Shown here in pieces: positions 62,210-64,000 of a stretch of 64,000 nt of DNA. A model generated the notes under the pieces. That model did no database searches. It worked only from the letters and a program-made list of their open reading frames with translations, and had not been told where the DNA came from. The translations under genes and the position numbers were made by a program. This DNA is from Fodinibius saliphilus (GTDB lineage: Bacteria > Bacteroidota > Rhodothermia > Balneolales > Balneolaceae): positions 372,001 through 436,000 of the forward strand of contig NZ_VAWF01000003.1 of assembly GCF_005869845.1 (NCBI RefSeq). Reading direction: 5' to 3'. Positions within the stretch are counted from its first letter, which is position 1, and each line of letters opens with the position of its first letter.

Positions 62210-62491
62210 ATGATTACAACTGCTCAATTTACTTATATCCCTCTAAAAGCATCTGACCCCCGTGAAAGTGTAGACTTTTTGTTAGAGTTAGTGGCGCAAC
62301 ATGATGTTGAGGTTGATGTAAACTATATGTCAACAAGTGTGCGCGGTGAGACAGAAGTGGTTTTTGAGCTCATCCATGAGATGTATAATACAATGACGAT
62401 AGAAAAAGAAGAGTTTCGTTTTCACGTAGAACTGTTGAGTCCAGTTGCAGAAGATAAAGATCCGGTTGAGATTCCAACTGAAGATGACTAA
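62210..62491 (+). CDS. Small YkoF/MTH1187-like protein, possibly thiamine-precursor binding
   Basis: This 93-residue soluble ferredoxin-like fold protein has pattern TTAQFTYIPLKASDPRESVD (strand), LLELVAQHDVEVDVNYMSTS, a helix VVFELIHEMYNTMTI, strand FRFHVELLSP and an acidic tail. It resembles YkoF/MTH1187-type thiamine or HMP-binding proteins (UPF0045-like), a resemblance recalled, not searched. No transporter or thiamine gene is adjacent and no TPP-type leader is visible. It is monocistronic with its own terminator. Confidence 0.65.
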   Translation: MITTAQFTYIPLKASDPRESVDFLLELVAQHDVEVDVNYMSTSVRGETEVVFELIHEMYNTMTIEKEEFRFHVELLSPVAEDKDPVEIPTEDD

Positions 62492-62510
62492 CAGCGTGAT
62501 TCTCATTTTT

Positions 62511-62541
62511 AAAGCCCAATACTGTTAAGGTGTTGGGCTTT
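62511..62541 (+). terminator. Rho-independent terminator after the 93-aa protein gene
   Basis: 12-bp stem with one G-U (62511-62522 with 62530-62541; arm AAAGCCCAATAC), 7-nt loop, then TTTTT. It lies 20 bp after the stop. Confidence 0.9.
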
Positions 62542-62657
62542 TTTTATGGAATAAAAGTAGTTTTTACTCGTATGAATATATTGTGCAATACCACTACCAT
62601 TTTTGTATCTTTAGCGTTCTTTTGAGAAAGCCAAAATGCTGTTGACGGCACACCTTT

Positions 62658-64000
62658 ATGACTCAGATACGCAACTTTAGTATTATCGCCCACATCGATC
62701 ACGGTAAATCGACACTCGCAGATCGCCTGCTAGAGCGTACCGGTGCTATCACCGAACGCGAAATGCAGGAGCAGATTCTCGACGATATGGATCTGGAGCG
62801 GGAGCGTGGTATTACCATTAAGAGTCATGCTATTAAGATGGATTACGAGCGCCCAAGCGGCGAGCGTGTGATTTTTAACCTTATCGATACTCCCGGTCAC
62901 GTGGATTTTGCTTATGAGGTATCGCGTGCTTTAAAAGCATGTGAAGGGGCATTACTTGTGGTCGATGCATCACAAGGAATTGAGGCACAGACAATATCAA
63001 CGCTTTATCAAGCCATGGAGCAGGATCTGGAAATTGTGCCCGTACTTAATAAAATTGATCTTCCGGGAGCTGATCCGGAAGGAGTAGGACAGCAGATCGT
63101 AGATCTTATTGGATGTGACCATGATGAGATTTTAGAAGTCTCAGGAAAGACTGGTGAAGGAGTTGATGAACTGCTTGAGGCCATTGTAGAACGCATACCT
63201 CCACCGGGACGAGAAGATGAAAAACCGCTGCGAGCTCTTATCTTTGATTCTATTCACGACAGTTACCGTGGTTCCATTGTGTATGTTCGTGTAATGGAAG
63301 GTGCCTTAAATAAAGGGGACGGCATTCGTTTTATGGCTACCGATAAAGAGTATGAGGCCGAAGAGATTGGGTTTTTAAAGCTTACGAAAGAAAAAACGGA
63401 TAGGTTAGAGGCCGGTGATGTGGGATATATCGTCGGAAGTGTAAAGTCACTGGATGATGCCAGGGTTGGTGATACGGTGACAAGAACTGATAATCCTGCT
63501 GATGAACCTATTCCCGGTTACCAGGAGCCTAAACCAATGGTATTTAGTGGAATCTTCCCTACTCAATCTGATGATTTTGAAGATCTGCGGTCGGCTTTGG
63601 AAAAGTTACAGCTTAATGATGCTTCACTAACCTATCAGCCGGAAACTTCTGAAGCTCTTGGTTTTGGATTTCGTGCTGGTTTTTTGGGAATGCTGCATAT
63701 GGAAATTGTACAAGAACGGCTGGACCGAGAATTTAATATCGATATTATCACTACCGTACCTAATGTTGAATATGAGGTGATGGTGACTAAACGTGGGGAA
63801 CAGGAAAAGGTGCTTGTCGATAATCCCAGTGAGATGCCAGATCCCGGTGATGTTGATGTTGTGTATGAGCCTTATATAAAGGCCAGCATTTTAACGCCAT
63901 CTGATTATATTGGTCCTGTAATGACGTTATGTCAAGAAAAAAGAGGCAAGTACGTTAATCAAATCCATATGCAAAGCCAGCGGGTTGAAATTAAATATGA
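62658..64000 (+). CDS. lepA: Elongation factor 4 (LepA), 3' end outside the window
   Basis: The first 447 codons of the ribosome back-translocation GTPase LepA/EF4 are present. G1 is [10 protein letters not shown]2 lies in [10 protein letters not shown]3 is DTPGHVDF, G4 is NKID and G5 is SGKTGEG. Domain II and the LepA-typical [39 protein letters not shown] and [12 protein letters not shown] regions follow. The start ATG at 62658 is the family position. The gene runs off the window near the C-terminal domain, so about 150 residues are missing. No partner gene is visible. Confidence 0.97.
   Translation, partial: MTQIRNFSIIAHIDHGKSTLADRLLERTGAITEREMQEQILDDMDLERERGITIKSHAIKMDYERPSGERVIFNLIDTPGHVDFAYEVSRALKACEGALLVVDASQGIEAQTISTLYQAMEQDLEIVPVLNKIDLPGADPEGVGQQIVDLIGCDHDEILEVSGKTGEGVDELLEAIVERIPPPGREDEKPLRALIFDSIHDSYRGSIVYVRVMEGALNKGDGIRFMATDKEYEAEEIGFLKLTKEKTDRLEAGDVGYIVGSVKSLDDARVGDTVTRTDNPADEPIPGYQEPKPMVFSGIFPTQSDDFEDLRSALEKLQLNDASLTYQPETSEALGFGFRAGFLGMLHMEIVQERLDREFNIDIITTVPNVEYEVMVTKRGEQEKVLVDNPSEMPDPGDVDVVYEPYIKASILTPSDYIGPVMTLCQEKRGKYVNQIHMQSQRVEIKY

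Overview
The window comes from a bacterium of the Balneolota/Rhodothermota side of the Bacteroidetes (FCB) group, most likely a Balneolaceae member such as a Fodinibius-like halophile. Reasons: a secreted protein ends in the NYPNPFNPSTT... type sorting domain typical of these phyla, many exported proteins are lipoproteins or outer-membrane barrels, Shine-Dalgarno sites are mostly weak, and the DNA is AT-rich with acidic proteins. This placement is inference from protein character, with no marker phylogeny. The window is chromosomal. I see no IS element, prophage, rRNA operon or CRISPR array.

Layout. 1-6.2 kb: the 3' end of rarA, a flavin reductase, an OmpR-type two-component pair, a lipoprotein M1 peptidase and a single-domain response regulator. 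6.4-11.3 kb: two paralogous GAF/PAS HisKA_2-type sensor kinases, one with an apparently dead ATPase domain. 11.4-14.0 kb: an SOS cluster (Y-family polymerase, divergent unknown 102-aa gene, LexA-like repressor) with matching palindromes. 14.1-14.6 kb: tRNA-Leu and a CAT-anticodon tRNA. 15.1-20 kb: TrkH/TrkA potassium uptake and an APC permease fused to universal-stress domains. 20.4-24.5 kb: an amidohydrolase and a DUF305/LVIVD-repeat lipoprotein pair. 25-31.2 kb: a three-gene secretion unit with a giant subtilase-VWA protein. 31.3-35 kb: a GNAT-like protein, cold-shock protein, unknown exported protein and a barrel. 35-41 kb: rel, HU, ruvX, def, fmt, gap and tRNA-Pro. 41-46.3 kb: msrB, a sulfhydrylase, OsmC, an OPT transporter and a frameshifted acetamidase/formamidase.

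46.3-60.8 kb holds a complete set of ring-forming histidine genes, split in pieces. hisG-D-C-B-H form one tight operon, while hisA, hisF and hisI lie farther on in the same orientation. A seven-gene unit separates hisH from hisA (ECF sigma factor, two-TM protein, LolA-like carrier, two FtsX-like permeases, ABC ATPase, outer-membrane barrel). A cupin gene on the other strand separates hisA from hisF. Just upstream of hisG is a 20-codon ORF with six histidine codons, a strong candidate for a leader peptide controlling the operon. HisB carries a truncated, catalytically empty HAD-like N-terminus. The window closes with a DUF4382 lipoprotein, a small thiamine-binding-like protein and the 5' part of lepA.

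Most noteworthy: the histidine-rich leader, the degenerate sensor kinase, the vestigial HAD part of HisB, the ECF-controlled Lol-like export cluster, the SOS cluster with its own palindromic box and unknown partner gene, and the frameshifted amidase.
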